Under the pieces are notes generated by a model, which saw nothing but the letters and a program-made list of their open reading frames with translations, did not search any database and was not told where the DNA came from. A DNA stretch of 64,000 nucleotides, from contig NC_081415.1 in the NCBI RefSeq assembly GCF_030272615.1, forward strand, positions 373,403,009 through 373,467,008, written 5' to 3'. Positions 45,548-56,948 of this stretch are shown here, piece after piece (position 1 is the stretch's first letter; every line of letters starts with the position of its first letter). The DNA comes from Cryptomeria japonica (taxonomy: Eukaryota; Streptophyta; Pinopsida; Cupressales; Cupressaceae). The position numbers and the translations under genes were made by a program.

Positions 45548-47230
45548 CTACCTAGGAGAGAATAAGTCTCTCCTAGATCTCAGAAGTCTTGTCTGACCAT
45601 TCATGTTTCCTGCTTCCTCAAGCAACTTCTACCTATTCTTTCTACCTCTCAAATTCCCTTTAGACTTGGAGGGGTTTAGTTTAGTCTGTTTGATAGTCCT
45701 AACCTCTATCTCCCCTATTTCTGCTGATAGCCCTAGAGAATCATCACTAAATCCTTCCTCCTCCTCAGACTCCATCTCTATTGCTAATCCATTTACCTTG
45801 CTTTGGGACATGTGAATGTCCTTAAAACTGATCATTTTACCATCCACATTCTCACTCAAATCCTCTGCAACTAACAGGGACTTTGCACTTAAACCCATCT
45901 CCTATCCCTTCAACCCATCCACCGAGGTATTGTAGAACCTATGCTGGGTTGGATAACCCCCACCAATTGCACAATCCTTTAAAATGGGCCGAAATGCAAC
46001 CTCCATCAGCTTCCCTTCTAAACGAGAACCAACACCCCAACCACTTCCCTTACACACTTAGCCCACTTTATCCTCACCCAAAAAACCTCCTTGAGTCTAT
46101 AGGATCTCAACAACCTGTTTAGTCACTCTGCCCAACATCATCACAATAGACTTATCTCCATCCAACACAGCGGCCTTCTGCCACTTCACTTGACTTGGGC
46201 TAGAGTCTAGTAGTACTTCCACCCCTTCTTGCATGTCTGGACTATGGTGAAGAACCTCATCCCTTGCAGCCTCCAGAACAAAGCTCAGATTAGTCTTTAG
46301 ATTTCCCAAGCTCTGGTTTGCTTCTGGACCCACTAAAAGCTGCTCCTCTAGAGCACTATCAACCCTTCCTTTCCCCTTTTGCCCAGACAAACAATCCCAG
46401 TCCTCATGGCCCCATTCTTTACAGGTCTTACATTTGACCATGATTTCTTTGATTTCTATATCTTGTCTCCATACACCCTCTAGAGACCTAATTTCAACAG
46501 CCTTTGGGAGCCTAGGATGAGGCTTCCACATAACATAGATTTAGGCATACATGCATGAACTAAGCTTGTTAACCACTTCATCCGACTTGATAAATCTCCC
46601 TATTTTCTCCCCTATACTCTTGAAGACTTCCTCCTTCCAATATTCATGAGGAATTTTATACAATCTTAACGCAATAGGAATTTCCTCAATGGTGGCTTGT
46701 CTTGGGTCAAAGTTAGGGGTCCAATCCCTGATAAAAAGACCAACTCCCGACATTAAAAATGACCCCGAGTCCATCAGTGAAATCTTCTCCTTAGCTGACC
46801 TGACAATGATAAGAAAAAACCCATTAGCTAGAGTTTTTATCTCAAAGTGGTTCCCCCATTCTTCATTGACCCAGTTTCTCACTCTGGGGAAAGTTGGCCA
46901 ATCACCTCCCCATTTCATGAAGAAAGCCCTTTCGTGCAAAAGTTGTACCGATTCCTTCCAAGCCTCTGACTCAATGCATATACTAACTGACCGCTTCTTA
47001 GACATATTCGGTATCCCACCTAGGGAAAGGTCTTTCAGGGGTCTCTGGAATTTCTTCTTTATCCTTTCCTCTGACTGCTGTTTGTTCCATTTTGGAAAGT
47101 TCAGATACCTTGAATGGCCCCATTTTGATTTATCATGCTCAAAAGGGAATCGGTTATTCCCCCTACTGTAATCCTCCCTCCGTCTCCTTACTGTCTCCTG
47201 CCAATGCCACTAGTTTGAGCATGGTGGACA
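45548..47230 (-). pseudogene. LINE ORF1: DUF4283-type RNA-binding protein with zinc knuckle
   Basis: One frame ends with TAG at 45550-45548, two bases before the ORF2 ATG. The N-terminal part is Arg/Lys-rich (ETVRRRREDYSRGNNRF), and the true start is unclear because the frame has a stop near 47215. The middle (47005-46541) reads FFMKWGGDWPTFPRVRNWV, FLIIVRSAKEKISLM and GLFIRDWTPNFDP, typical of DUF4283 proteins. A CCHC knuckle follows as CKTCKEWGHEDWDC near 46400-46440. The C-terminal tail is acidic (MESEEEEGFSDDSLG). Stops at about 46540, 46096, 46070 and 45900 inactivate it. ORF1 proteins bind LINE RNA and form the particle. Confidence 0.88.
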
Positions 47231-47451
47231 CCGTGGCTGCTGATTTGCTCTCTGTCCATGGTCATGATCCCATCCTCACGATCGAACAACACCTCCGCCT
47301 AGAAACCCTAGCTTCCTCCTGTGCTCCACTTTTTTTTTCCATATTCACTAGGACATGATCATATTTTCCATTTATTTTACTTTGTATTTAATATATTGTA
47401 TATTATTTTGTTAATTCTCGTTAATATATTTGCATCTCGAATCACTTGTAG

Positions 47452-48195
47452 ATGGTTGTCATCTAAAGAAATCCATTAAGAAGATATAAAATATTGGAAG
47501 ACAAAAATTCTTCATCTAATGTGTGAAATGTAAAAGTGTCTACCTTCGACATTTTTCAATGAACAAGAACACTACCTCATACACCAAATTGAGAATATTG
47601 AATTGTTGGACCTGTACACACAAGGTCAATGTGGATGGTTGAGAGGCACTTGAAATTTTTGAAGGCTTTCTTTCAAAAAAAGAACATCCTGAGGGTTCTA
47701 TGGTGGAGGGATATATTGTATACTAGACTATGGTATACATAATTGAATATCTTCCTAAGTTTTCCGCAAAGATCCATGTAGATCGCATTTGGGATCCCAA
47801 CTCCATTAACAAATTCGAAGGGGAGCACCTGATGGAGAAAGGTAGATTGAGGAAAGTGAGAGGTAATTATTGTATGTTCATGGACATCAATCTAAATACA
47901 TTTTACATTTGGTTTTTATATATATTGTAGTTAATTAATTTTTAATCTTCAATATACATTAGTTGTAAATTTATAGTTATTTTTTCTACAGTTGCTCGAG
48001 AGTTGGATGCAATACATTTGTATGTCGCAAATCAATCTTGATTGGATGATGGTATGGATTGAACAGTGTCAACAATGTGGTCATGCATTAACATGGGAAG
48101 GTGTGGCTTCATTGGTTAAAGAAGCTCATCGTAATGGAGATTCCAATTTTACACCAAGGGAAATTGATATGACATATGCTTTAAGAGATAAATAG
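47452..48195 (+). pseudogene. CACTA transposase, exons after the LINE (DUF4218 region)
   Basis: The exon from 47452 joins exon 7 in phase (ATG AG / A TGG, giving YMRWLSS). It reads FFNEQEHYL.., VHTRSMWMVERHLKFLKAF, IIEYLPKFSAKIHVDRIWDP and GEHLMEKGRLRKV. These are DUF4218-type signatures, with two small frameshifts near 47600-47730. The next exon (47994-48195) joins in phase and reads ARELDAIHLYVANQS, WIEQCQQCGHALTWEGVAS and KEAHRNGDSNFTPREIDMTY, ending in a TAG at the donor (48193-48195). Confidence 0.85.
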
Positions 48196-48349
48196 GTACG
48201 TATAAATATATTAACCTCCCATATTATTTAATTTTTTTTCAATTGTAATGATGTATATATATATGTTATTTTTTGCATACATTCAACCAAGAATAAATAT
48301 GTTTATCAACTGGCGATGCAATAATTTTTTCATGTTTGACATATTGCAG

Positions 48350-49003
48350 GTGAAACACCACAAGGCTATGTGGTGCAATGGTCATAAATTTTGCATCAAA
48401 AAGTTGGATGACATGAAGAAAACTTGTGATTTTGGGATAACTGCAGTATTTTAGGTGACTAATATTTTATCTAGAAGAGACATACATCCTCAAGTCTTAG
48501 AAAATTGATACTATGGGGTTTTGGATGATATACTTGAGTGTGACTTTGGGTCCTTCAAATTAGTTCTTTTCGTCGTCCAATGGTACAGGCTACGATTGAA
48601 TGAAAATGATCCTAACAGAATTGTTATTGAACATGATAATGGATTTACAATGGTCAATACAAGGTTGTTTAAGCGAGCTAGAAATGAGCCCTATGTTCTT
48701 TAAAGACAATGTGAGTAGGTATTTTACTTAGAGGTTCCACATAAACCAGTTTGGTCATTTGTTTTTAGACAAGATCCTAGAGGAAGGTCAGTAAAGTATA
48801 ATGTCATGGAAGAAGGAAATACAGAAGAACTAGAAGATGATGTACATGATGATCAAGATCAATAGCTAGTTGATGGTGTGCCCAATAAAGATGTCGAAGA
48901 AGAGGAAAAAGATCATGATGATGTAGGAGTTAATGTTCATGAAGATGACGATGATGATATCAATGATGATGATGATGATGCTGATGATGATGATGACGAG
49001 GAC

Positions 49004-49042
<39 letters not shown>
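48350..49042 (+). pseudogene. CACTA transposase, last exon (DUF4216 and acidic tail)
   Basis: From the acceptor at 48349 one frame reads VKHHKAMWCNGHKFCIKKLD, DDILECDFGSFKLVLFVVQW, MVNTRLFKRARNEPYVL and HKPVWSFVFRQDPRG. This is a DUF4216-like C-terminal domain of tnp2 proteins. Stops lie at 48452, 48507, 48701, 48716 and 48863. An Asp-rich tail of GAT/GAC codons follows, cut by the LTR at 49043 with no stop codon of its own. Confidence 0.85.
48943..49042 (+). repeat. GAT/GAC trinucleotide tract
   Basis: About 100 bases of GAT with a few GAC, GCT and GAG codons. In the transposase frame it gives polyaspartate. It has probably expanded by slippage. Confidence 0.9.
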
Positions 49043-49043
<1 letters not shown>

Positions 49044-49624
49044 GTCCACCCCAACTATAATGATAATAATTACTCTAATTGAAATCTCAATCCAAATTTT
49101 GGACATTCATATGGTAGAGTTTACTATTTTCATGGCTGGTGTTCATTTAGTTATCAATCTAGGAATGTAAAACTTGAAATGGGTCTGCAATATATATGCA
49201 CTAAGCTCCTTAAATGGTTATTCTACATTGTTGCAGTAACTAACATTATGCAGAAAGGAAAGGCAAGAATGGAAATCATAAAAGGCTATATGAAAGCTTT
49301 ATAAAACAATGCTGGAATGATCTAATGTAAATAACACAAATCACACCATTCTGTATTGGCTACAGGAACAGTCAATGGATCTATTTCTAGTGGCTGCAGG
49401 AACAATCCAGTCATGAACTTCTATTGCAACTAGGTAAAGCCGAACTTCAATGAACATAAACACAGGATCACTCACCAAGTGGGCCCCCTTGGATGAGTGA
49501 TATCAAATTTCCAGCAAAATACTTTTAACAGATCAGAACAACATATCTTTACTTTATTTCATTCTAAAATCGATTACATGTTCTAAAAAAAAAATCTAGA
49601 ATGCTTTCAAAAACTCTTGGCTCA
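49043..49624 (-). repeat. Athila element 3' LTR (582 bases)
   Basis: On the minus strand it begins TGAGCCAAGAGTTTTTG and ends GGGGTGGACA. It matches 58887-59468 in length and sequence. The first 245 bases on the plus strand differ at about ten sites, most of them transitions, so the copy is not recent. Confidence 0.95.
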
Positions 49625-50587
49625 ATTCCTTTCTATTTTTCTCTAACCTCTCAGAAAAAGGAAGAGCTTATTATAAAGAAAAGATAAACTACAATGGACA
49701 ACTCAAATCATGCCCAGAAGAAGAGGTGGATGAATGTTCGATGAAGGAGATAATTAGAGCTTGGCTACAGGAACAGTTAGTGGATCAAAACCGAACCACA
49801 GTCTTTGCACGCCATAGCGATATTTTGTGAATTCAATACGCACTAGAGTTAAACTCCCATAGTGAAGTATGACTACTCCAATTATGCCATACATTGTGCC
49901 TTCTTGGATCCCCTTTAGTTTGATCTCTAGTTACCTATACGTGATTCTTCAGTCTTTGGGCGTGCAAGGAAATCATCCACCGCATCATCATTTATTATCT
50001 GCACTAAACAAGAACAACATACAAGGGCATGCATACATATCTTACTCAATTAATACATTCATTAACTCACATATGACATTATCCTAAATAATCCACATAT
50101 CAATAGGGACAAATCACTTGGCTACAGGAATAAATTGGTATGGCTGCAGGAATTAACTAACAAAGTTCAAACATGATTTCATAAGTTTAGGGTTAACACA
50201 TGGATTACATATAGTCAATTCAAAATCCTTTACTATCAAAATGCAACCCAAAAGATGCCAATAACCTAAGAGTTTTGATAAAAAAAAACATGTCAAAGTA
50301 TCAACTTATCATGCCACCCAGCTTTAAGGGTTTGCTGATCCTGCAGGAAAAGGAAAATTTCTAATTTTTGCTGAAACTCTGAAATCACCAACAATGTCTT
50401 GTCCTGTTCCCTTGGAAGCCAAATTCCAATAAAATCCTTTCATTCTTTCCAACCTGGACCATCTAGTTGTTTCTTCTACAACTACATCATAATTATGCTC
50501 TGCTGGTTGGCATGCCAAAAGTGGCCACATAAGGATCGGAGGTTGAAAGATCAATGGAAGCTAGTTGTTGGCTTTCTCCCTACCTAA
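49625..50587 (-). other. Athila 3' UTR and polypurine tract
   Basis: On the minus strand AGAGAAAAATAGAAAGGAAT (49625-49644) abuts the LTR as a polypurine tract. The rest is noncoding, with several GGCTACAGGAA / GGCTGCAGGAA motifs (49761, 50119, 50141). Confidence 0.75.
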
Positions 50588-52671
50588 CTATATGTATCTG
50601 GGGGCTCTTTGTATGGCTGCATGAAAATTCTGAAGTGAGTGATGTTCACCCTGTTTTAAATTTTCTGGTAGATTATTCCAGCGTTGAGCTAACCCTTTCA
50701 TTGTGGTTGTCCTATCAGTTTGAATCAAATGCTCATATGCTTGATAGGCTTCCTCTCTCATTGGAAGTACTATCTTCCTAACATCATCTCTTATCAGTAA
50801 CTTTTGCCAATCATAATAGAGAACCCTTGGTGCTTCTGATTCCCTTCTCAATGGTAATGGACAGTCAAGCTATTATTTATCATACTCCCTGGCTTGTGGC
50901 CCTATGATAATCTCATTTTGGATCCATGACATTAAAGATCTGATATGGATATCCCCAATACACAATAAGGTATTCCATTCCCTATCTTGGGGTACAACAT
51001 AGTTATGTAAGTATAACTCACATAACAAATTCTTCACAGTAGGAGGAGAGGTTTGATAAGTATAATAGAATTCCTCAGGTGTTTCCAAGGATGGATTAAG
51101 GTCCCTAACAATGTGGTTTAGTCTAAGGTTTAGATACTGCTCTTTCAAATGTACTGCATAAACTCTTGGGGGAGCCTTACACTGCATCAACTCAGGAATC
51201 ATACCATAAATCACTTATACCTTAGCTTCTAATTCCTCAATTCTATTATCTCTCTTTTCAATCTCTTTTTGCTACTTATTAATTATCCCCTGCAACCTAT
51301 CCTTTTCTATTTCCCATTGCCTATAAAATTTTAAAGCAATAGATAAACTACTTAGGGATGAAGGAGGTCTAATAGGTCCTACCTTAGACTGTGGGATTTC
51401 TTCAATAAACTCCTCATTCTTGGTTGGCATATCTCCCATATTTTCTTCAGGTTGCTGTAGAACATCCTCAACAATTTCTTCACATTGCAATACGCCAGAA
51501 GCAAGATTTGCTAGTTTATCAGTAACAACCTCTTCTTGAATTTCTTCTTCTATAGGGTGTTCTTGAATTTCTTCCTCCACAGGGTGTTCTTGAATTTCTT
51601 CCTCCACAGGGTTTTCTTCCTCCAAAGTTTCTACTACAATAACCTCTACTAGATTACTCACAGGTTGGGCCTTCTTTGTCCTCCTTCTTGTTCTCCTTAC
51701 ATACACTTTTGGAACAGCTGCAAGAGTTTTTGCTTTTGTCCTACGCCTCTTGCCTGTAGGAGGAATCCGAGTTACCTGCTGCTGGATAACAAGTTCTTCA
51801 TCTGATTCATCCTTTTCTAACCCCTTTCCTTCCCTTTGTAGAATGGGTGAATCTCTTTGAAGAGAGGTAGAGGGTTGTTCTTCAATTGACCCCACTTCAA
51901 TATTTTCTTCTATCATAATTGCGGCTCCTTCAACAACAAGCAAACCCTCATCTTCATCAGAAGGATCTTCTGCAACATTCTCCTCTTCAACCAGCGGGTT
52001 ATCTGCAACAAGGGAATTCTCAATTTGAAATTGCAGTATATCCTCAAATACACCCCATTCCATTTGTGAAACATCTCTCAGGGACTGTTGTACAAGTAGC
52101 TTAACTAGTCCATGATGGCTAATGGAGCGATTCCATTTTTTCATGTCTCCTTAGCACTTGTAGATATGAGATGATATAAAAAATTAGGTACATTAACTCA
52201 CCAACCATGCCGTAGATGACTAAGTAACCTAAAATGAGGTGAATGTAGGTTTGAATACCATCCTTCACATGTAATATACTTCATGATATACAAAGCTACT
52301 TGAGGCCAATGTTCGGGTAAAGAAACCCTTCTAGTTCCTTGTCTATCCACCATCAAGGGTCCATCTATAGGAATTGTGAACTCTACCCTGACACTCCTTG
52401 CGTCTTTTGATTCTGGAAAGAGTTCTCCTTCTTGTAGCAACCCTATTACCTCTACTATTCGCTATTCTATAGCAATTACCCTCAAACCTTTAACCGTAGC
52501 TTCCCCTTCATGAAAGGAATGCATGAATTCTGCAGCAATTTCTTCATTGTAATCCCTAATTTTCAAGAATTAATCCAACCAGTCATGGTTTTGAAAATAC
52601 TGTTCGCAAAGACCATCCTGTAGCAACCCTTTATGAACCATTGGCTCATGGTGAATTAGATCACCGCCCAT
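50588..52671 (-). pseudogene. Athila accessory ORF downstream of pol
   Basis: A protein of about 690 codons in sense with gag-pol starts at ATG 52671 (MGGDLIHHEPMVHKG). The N-terminal region reads FHEGEATVKGLRVIAIE, RRVSLPEHWPQVALYIMKYI and SHHGLVKLLVQQSLRD. An acidic repetitive linker has three copies of HPVEEEIQE-like units near 51545-51610. A short coiled coil follows (QKEIEKRDNRIEELEAKV, near 51215-51270), then a C-terminal region (IYGMIPELMQCKAPPRVY, YDWQKLLIRDDVRKIVLPMR). One frameshift near 52145 and about seven stops break it. It stands where Athila elements carry an env-like ORF, but I see no signal peptide or membrane segment. Function unknown. Confidence 0.75.
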
Positions 52672-53141
52672 CTTTTACTTTGTTATTTTTCCCTCTACAG
52701 CTGAACCAGAATATTTGACAGTATGGCTAAAAATGAATTCTCTTTACACATCTTAGTTTTGGTGGTAGACTTTATCATTCACTTGTGTGAAATAATAACA
52801 TAATCAGAAATGATGGCAAGCATGTCAATTTGGGGTACCAAAAAGGACTGATAATTAATCATATTGGAAAATAAACCATAAAGTACCTCCCCCAACTTAA
52901 CCTAGCACGTGTCCACACAAGTTGATAAGATTTCGATTAGTGGAGCGGATTTAAACAAGATATAATCATAATGAACTAATAAATGCACAAATAAAATAAA
53001 ATACAATATACACATACCTGCAATTGCATGAAAATGAAGGCAAAATGAAATGAAGTGATAGGTAAGAACGTGGGATGAAATGTAGTGGATGAAATTTTAT
53101 GTACAGAGAAGAATATTCCCATATAAAATGGAAATATTTTA
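52672..53141 (-). other. Spacer between pol and accessory ORF
   Basis: About 470 bases of AT-rich sequence with no frame I recognise. It may hold a promoter or splice acceptor for the accessory ORF, but none can be identified by eye. Confidence 0.5.
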
Positions 53142-54683
53142 TTATGAACTGGCGATTATGTCCACTGCAGAGGCTGTAGGAACATTACCTTTATTAGCCT
53201 GCTTAATGGCAACAGGAAGCTCATGAGTGGCTGCAGAATCTACATCAGTTGCTGTAGGAACCTTTTTAGTGGCTGCAGGAACCTTTATGTCACTTTGTGG
53301 AACAAACTGCTGCAAGAACTCCTCTGTAGTAGCTGGCTTCTGATATAGTTGTAGGTAGTGTCCATTCACTAAGAGTTTAAATTGAATAGGATCTATTGTA
53401 GACAAATGGACTGCTCCATTTTGAAAAACTTCTTCTATCTCATAAGGACCTAACCACCTTGTTTGAAGTTTTCCCATAGCATCTTTATATCTAGAATCAT
53501 ACCGGAGTGCTCAGTCACCAACTTTGAATTTCTTTTCTCTGATATATTTATCATGCCATCTTGCTCTTTGATTTTGAATCAATTCTGTCTGTTGAATAGC
53601 TATCTTCCTCCATTCATCAAGAGCATTTAACTGTTGAATGCATTCTTTCTGCGCTTCAGACAATGTCATATTTAGCTGTAAAGTTGTTCTCAAGGTTTTA
53701 TGTTCAAATTCAATAGGCATCATTGCTGTTTTGCCATAAACCATCTCAAAAGGTGTGAAACCAATTGGTGTTTTCCAAGTTGTTCTATATGCCCAAATTG
53801 CTTCTGAAAGCCGATGAGACCAATCTTTCCTATGAACAGACACTATTTTTGTAAGAATAGCCTCCATCTCTCTATTTGTAACCTCTACTTGTCCATTAGA
53901 TTGTGGATGATATGGAGTAGACTTTTTGTGTCTTATATTGTATTCATTGACCAACGCTTTTATCAAGGTTGATGTAAATTGAGGTCCCCGATCTGAAACA
54001 ATCTCGCTTGGTACTCCATATCTTGTAAATATCTCTTCATAGAGAAACTCAACCACCTTATTATCTCTTGCATGTGTGGTGGCTCTAGCTTCTACCCATT
54101 TTGTTACATAGTCTATACATACTAAGATATAAGATTTGCCATTAGAAGGGGGATCAATTGGGCCAACAAAATCTAATCCCCACTTGGCAAATGGTGTAAC
54201 AGATATTTGAGTATATAGTGGCATCTCATTTGATTTTGTGGGTTTTCCCATTCATTGACATCTGTCACATTTCCTTGTGTACTAAGTTGCATCCTTGTGT
54301 AATGTGGGTCAATAATATCCTGTATTAAGTATTTTTAGTGCTATTCTTTTGGAAGCAAAATGACCTCCACATGGTTCATCATGGCATGCATGAATGATGT
54401 CATATGTTTCATCTTCTCTGACACATCTCCGCATGATTTGATCAGGTCTAGTATAAAATAGACAATCAACAATCCATGAAAAGTTAAAACTTTTCTCAAC
54501 CAACAACCTTCTTTCCTTAGGAGAAAAATAAATTGGCATCTTAGCTGCAGCTAAATAGTTGGCAATATCAGCATACCATGGAGTGTGAGCCTGTATGAGA
54601 AACAAATGCTTATCTAGAAAAGTGTCATATATCATTGTAGAATCTTCCTGCAATTGAAGATGTGAAAGATAATTTGCAACCAC
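53142..54683 (-). pseudogene. pol: Athila integrase
   Basis: The H-H-C-C finger reads IIHACHDEPCGGHF...CDRCQ, with GYY-stop-P where a tryptophan is expected. The core has D in KWGLDFVGPID, D in IVSDRGPQF and E in GQVEVTNREM, all intact. YKDAMGKLQTRWLGPYEIEE forms the C-terminal domain. The last 60 residues repeat VPAAT, VPTAT and VPTAS units encoded by copies of the element's CCTGCAGCC-type motif. Stops at about 54308, 54288, 54254 and 53510 inactivate it. Confidence 0.93.
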
Positions 54684-55920
54684 ATTAGACTTTCCTGGCT
54701 TATCAACAACCGTGATATCAAATTCCTACATCAACAATAACCAACGAGCTAATCTACTGGTGATTGATGGCTTATTCATGAGATATCTAATTGCAGTATG
54801 ATCTGTATGCACAAATATGGAATACCCTGTAATATAGTGTCTAAACTTGTTAAGGGCATATATGACAGCTAGCATTTCCTTTTCAGTAACTATATAATTC
54901 AATTCAGGTCCTTGTAAATTCTTGCTGATATAATATATTGCATTTTCCAACTTGTCAACTTTTTGTCCCAGCACTGCTCCTATTGCATAATTAGATGCAT
55001 CTGTATGGATTTGGAATGGTACAGACCAATTTGGCCCCTTAAGAACTGGTGCTTGAGTCAAAGCATGCTTAATCTTTGAGAAAGCGTCATTGCATGCTGG
55101 GGTCCATTTAAATTCTGCATCTTTAGTAAGTAGTGAATATAAGGGACTTACTATTTTACTGAAATATTTGATGAACCTTCTATAGTATCCAACATGACCA
55201 AGAAAAATTCTCACATCTTTTTGCTTTACAGGGTCATTAATATGCTGAATGACCTCAATCTTTGTTGGATCCACCTTTATGCCTTGTACAGATATATGAT
55301 TGCCAAGGACTATTCTTTCTTCCATCATAATAAAACACTTCTCACTGTTCAAAGACAAATTGTAGTCTTCACATCACTGCAACACTTTCTTCAAATTACC
55401 CAATGCTTGATCAAATTCAGAACCATAAGTTGTGAAGTCATCCATGTAAATTTCCATAATATCTTGAGAAATATCAGAAAAAATACTAATCACTGCTCTT
55501 TGAAAAGAGGCTGGAGCATTACACAACCCAAAAGGAAGAACAAAATATGCATATGTGCCCCATGGGCAAGTAAATGTTGTCTTCTCTTGATCCTTTGGGG
55601 ATATCTGTATCTAATTATAACCACTAAATACATCAAGGAATAAAAAATATCTTTTACCAATAAGAGAATCTAATACCTGATCCACAAATGGCAATGCGAA
55701 ATGGTCTTTTCTTGTTGCCAAATTCAGAGCTCTATAATCAACACATACTCTCCATTTGCCTCCTTTTTTAGGCACTATCACCAGAGGTGATACCCATTGA
55801 CTGTCAGAGATAGGATAGATAAACTCTACTTTTAACAATTTCTGTAATTCTTCTTTAACTATCTCCTTCAAGGCAGGATTGACTCTTCTTTGAGGTTGTC
55901 TAAGTGGGCAACAATCATCC
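54684..55920 (-). pseudogene. pol: Athila reverse transcriptase and RNase H
   Basis: VKEELQKLLKVEFIYPISDS, WVSPLVIVPKKGGKWRVCVD, YRALNLATRKDHFALPFVDQ, FLDVFSGYN, VLPFGLCNAPASFQRA and an intact IYMDDF mark the polymerase. FQIHTDASNYAIGAVLGQ, AIYYISKNLQGPELNYIVTE and KFRHYITGYSIFVHTDHTAI mark RNase H. Stops lie at about 55611, 55376 and 54725. There is a single RNase H here, with no second copy, as expected for Athila. Confidence 0.93.
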
Positions 55921-56297
55921 TCTATGTAAATTCAGTGAGTACAAACTGCTGGATCAATCCCACTCATATCTTTGTAATCCCATGCAAAAGCATTTTTATG
56001 GAGCTTCAACAAGTCTACAAGGCCCTCATTTTGAGTATCTGATTGATCTCTATTGATATTCAAATATTTATTCAATTCCACCTCTATCTTAATAGTAAGA
56101 TCAATCTGGTTTATATCAGAAAAATGAGAAAAAGATTATTCCTGCAGCAACAAAGTATGCAAAATATCAGTGGCTGCAGGAAAGTCCAGACCTACCATAT
56201 TCAGAACCAATTCTTGCAATTTTTGATCTTCTATGAATTCATTTATCAATATTTTATAAAGAATTGATTCCTCATCATATATCTAGTGGAGTGGTCC

Positions 56298-56948
56298 TCA
56301 ATTAATCATCATAAGGTGATTAATAGAGTCACTTTCATCAGATTCCTCTCCCAAGGTAGGCCAAACAGCTTGTTGCTGCTCAAGCTGTGGTTGTGCTGGA
56401 GAATACAAGGCTAATGTTTTTGTAGAACTTCCATCTGAAATAGTCATGTCTCCTGATCTACACCCTATATATACATCAGGTGTGGCAAGCCAGGGTCTAC
56501 CCAAAATGACTGGATATCCTCCCAATGTTGCTTTTGGAGATAGAATCATAAAGTCTGCAGGATATTCCCAGGAATCTAGAATAACTATGACATCCTCTAT
56601 GATATCATCAGGTTTCACTATAGAGCCATCAACAAGTTGTAGAAATATGGGTGTAGTCCTTAAACTATTGATCTCTAGATGTTTCATTACTTCCCTTATC
56701 ATTACATTAATGACTGCTCTTAAATAGATCAAAACATTCTTTATTTGACTGCCATTAATGACTATACTCATAACAGGACTACCTGGATCAACATACTTTG
56801 TAATTGCAATTTTACCTAACATGATATTAGCCAATTGACCCATAAGATGCACTATTTGTAGATCCTTTCTCTTTCTGCTAGGTTTCTTTAGGAATGCCTC
56901 TCTCAATGCCTTACCATATATAGGGACATCCTTTATTGCTTGCAACAA
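56298..56948 (-). pseudogene. pol: Athila protease with lost catalytic aspartate
   Basis: MLQAIKDVPIYGKALREAFL starts the gag-protease junction. The active-site strand reads NVLIYLRAVINVM, where the Athila family has a D-L-G-A core. The catalytic aspartate codon is TAT (Tyr) and the glycine is AGA (Arg). The remainder is normal (TTPIFLQLVDGSIVKPDDII, GGYPVILGRPWLATPDVYIG). This copy cannot have an active retropepsin. Confidence 0.9.

Larger units (their letters stand above)
40051..47345 (-). mobile_element. L1-type LINE with ORF1, ORF2 and a possible ORF3
   Basis: A non-LTR retrotransposon of about 7.3 kb lies on the minus strand. It runs from a 5' UTR near 47345 through ORF1 and ORF2 (endonuclease, RT, zinc region, RNase H) and a 1.2 kb 3' region to an A-rich tail (40051-40073, T-rich on the plus strand) preceded by GTTATCGATC. 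It lies in an intron of the CACTA transposase gene, between donor 40010 and acceptor 47451. Exact target duplications are not clear; ATTGTATA occurs near both ends (40036 and 47396). The 5' boundary is accurate to about 60 bases only. Confidence 0.92.
36879..49042 (+). mobile_element. CACTA (En/Spm) DNA transposon, 3' truncated, with LINE inserted
   Basis: A tnp2-type transposase gene occupies 37201-49042. A candidate left end CACTAAATCATTTGGGTGC lies at 36879, followed by TCCGACGAA-type subterminal motifs. The coding region ends at the Athila border, and no right terminus was found, so the 3' end is lost. An L1-type LINE sits in an intron (40051 to about 47345). CACTA elements move by cut and paste through transposase binding to their ends. 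Confidence 0.85.

Noticed and set aside
48866-49060. Poly-Asp and poly-Ile small proteins
   Set aside because: They are the two strands of the GAT tract. Only the Asp frame belongs to a gene, the transposase tail.
52672-53141. Caulimovirus or other virus relic
   Set aside because: All RT and integrase domains belong to LTR retrotransposons or the LINE; no movement or coat protein was seen.
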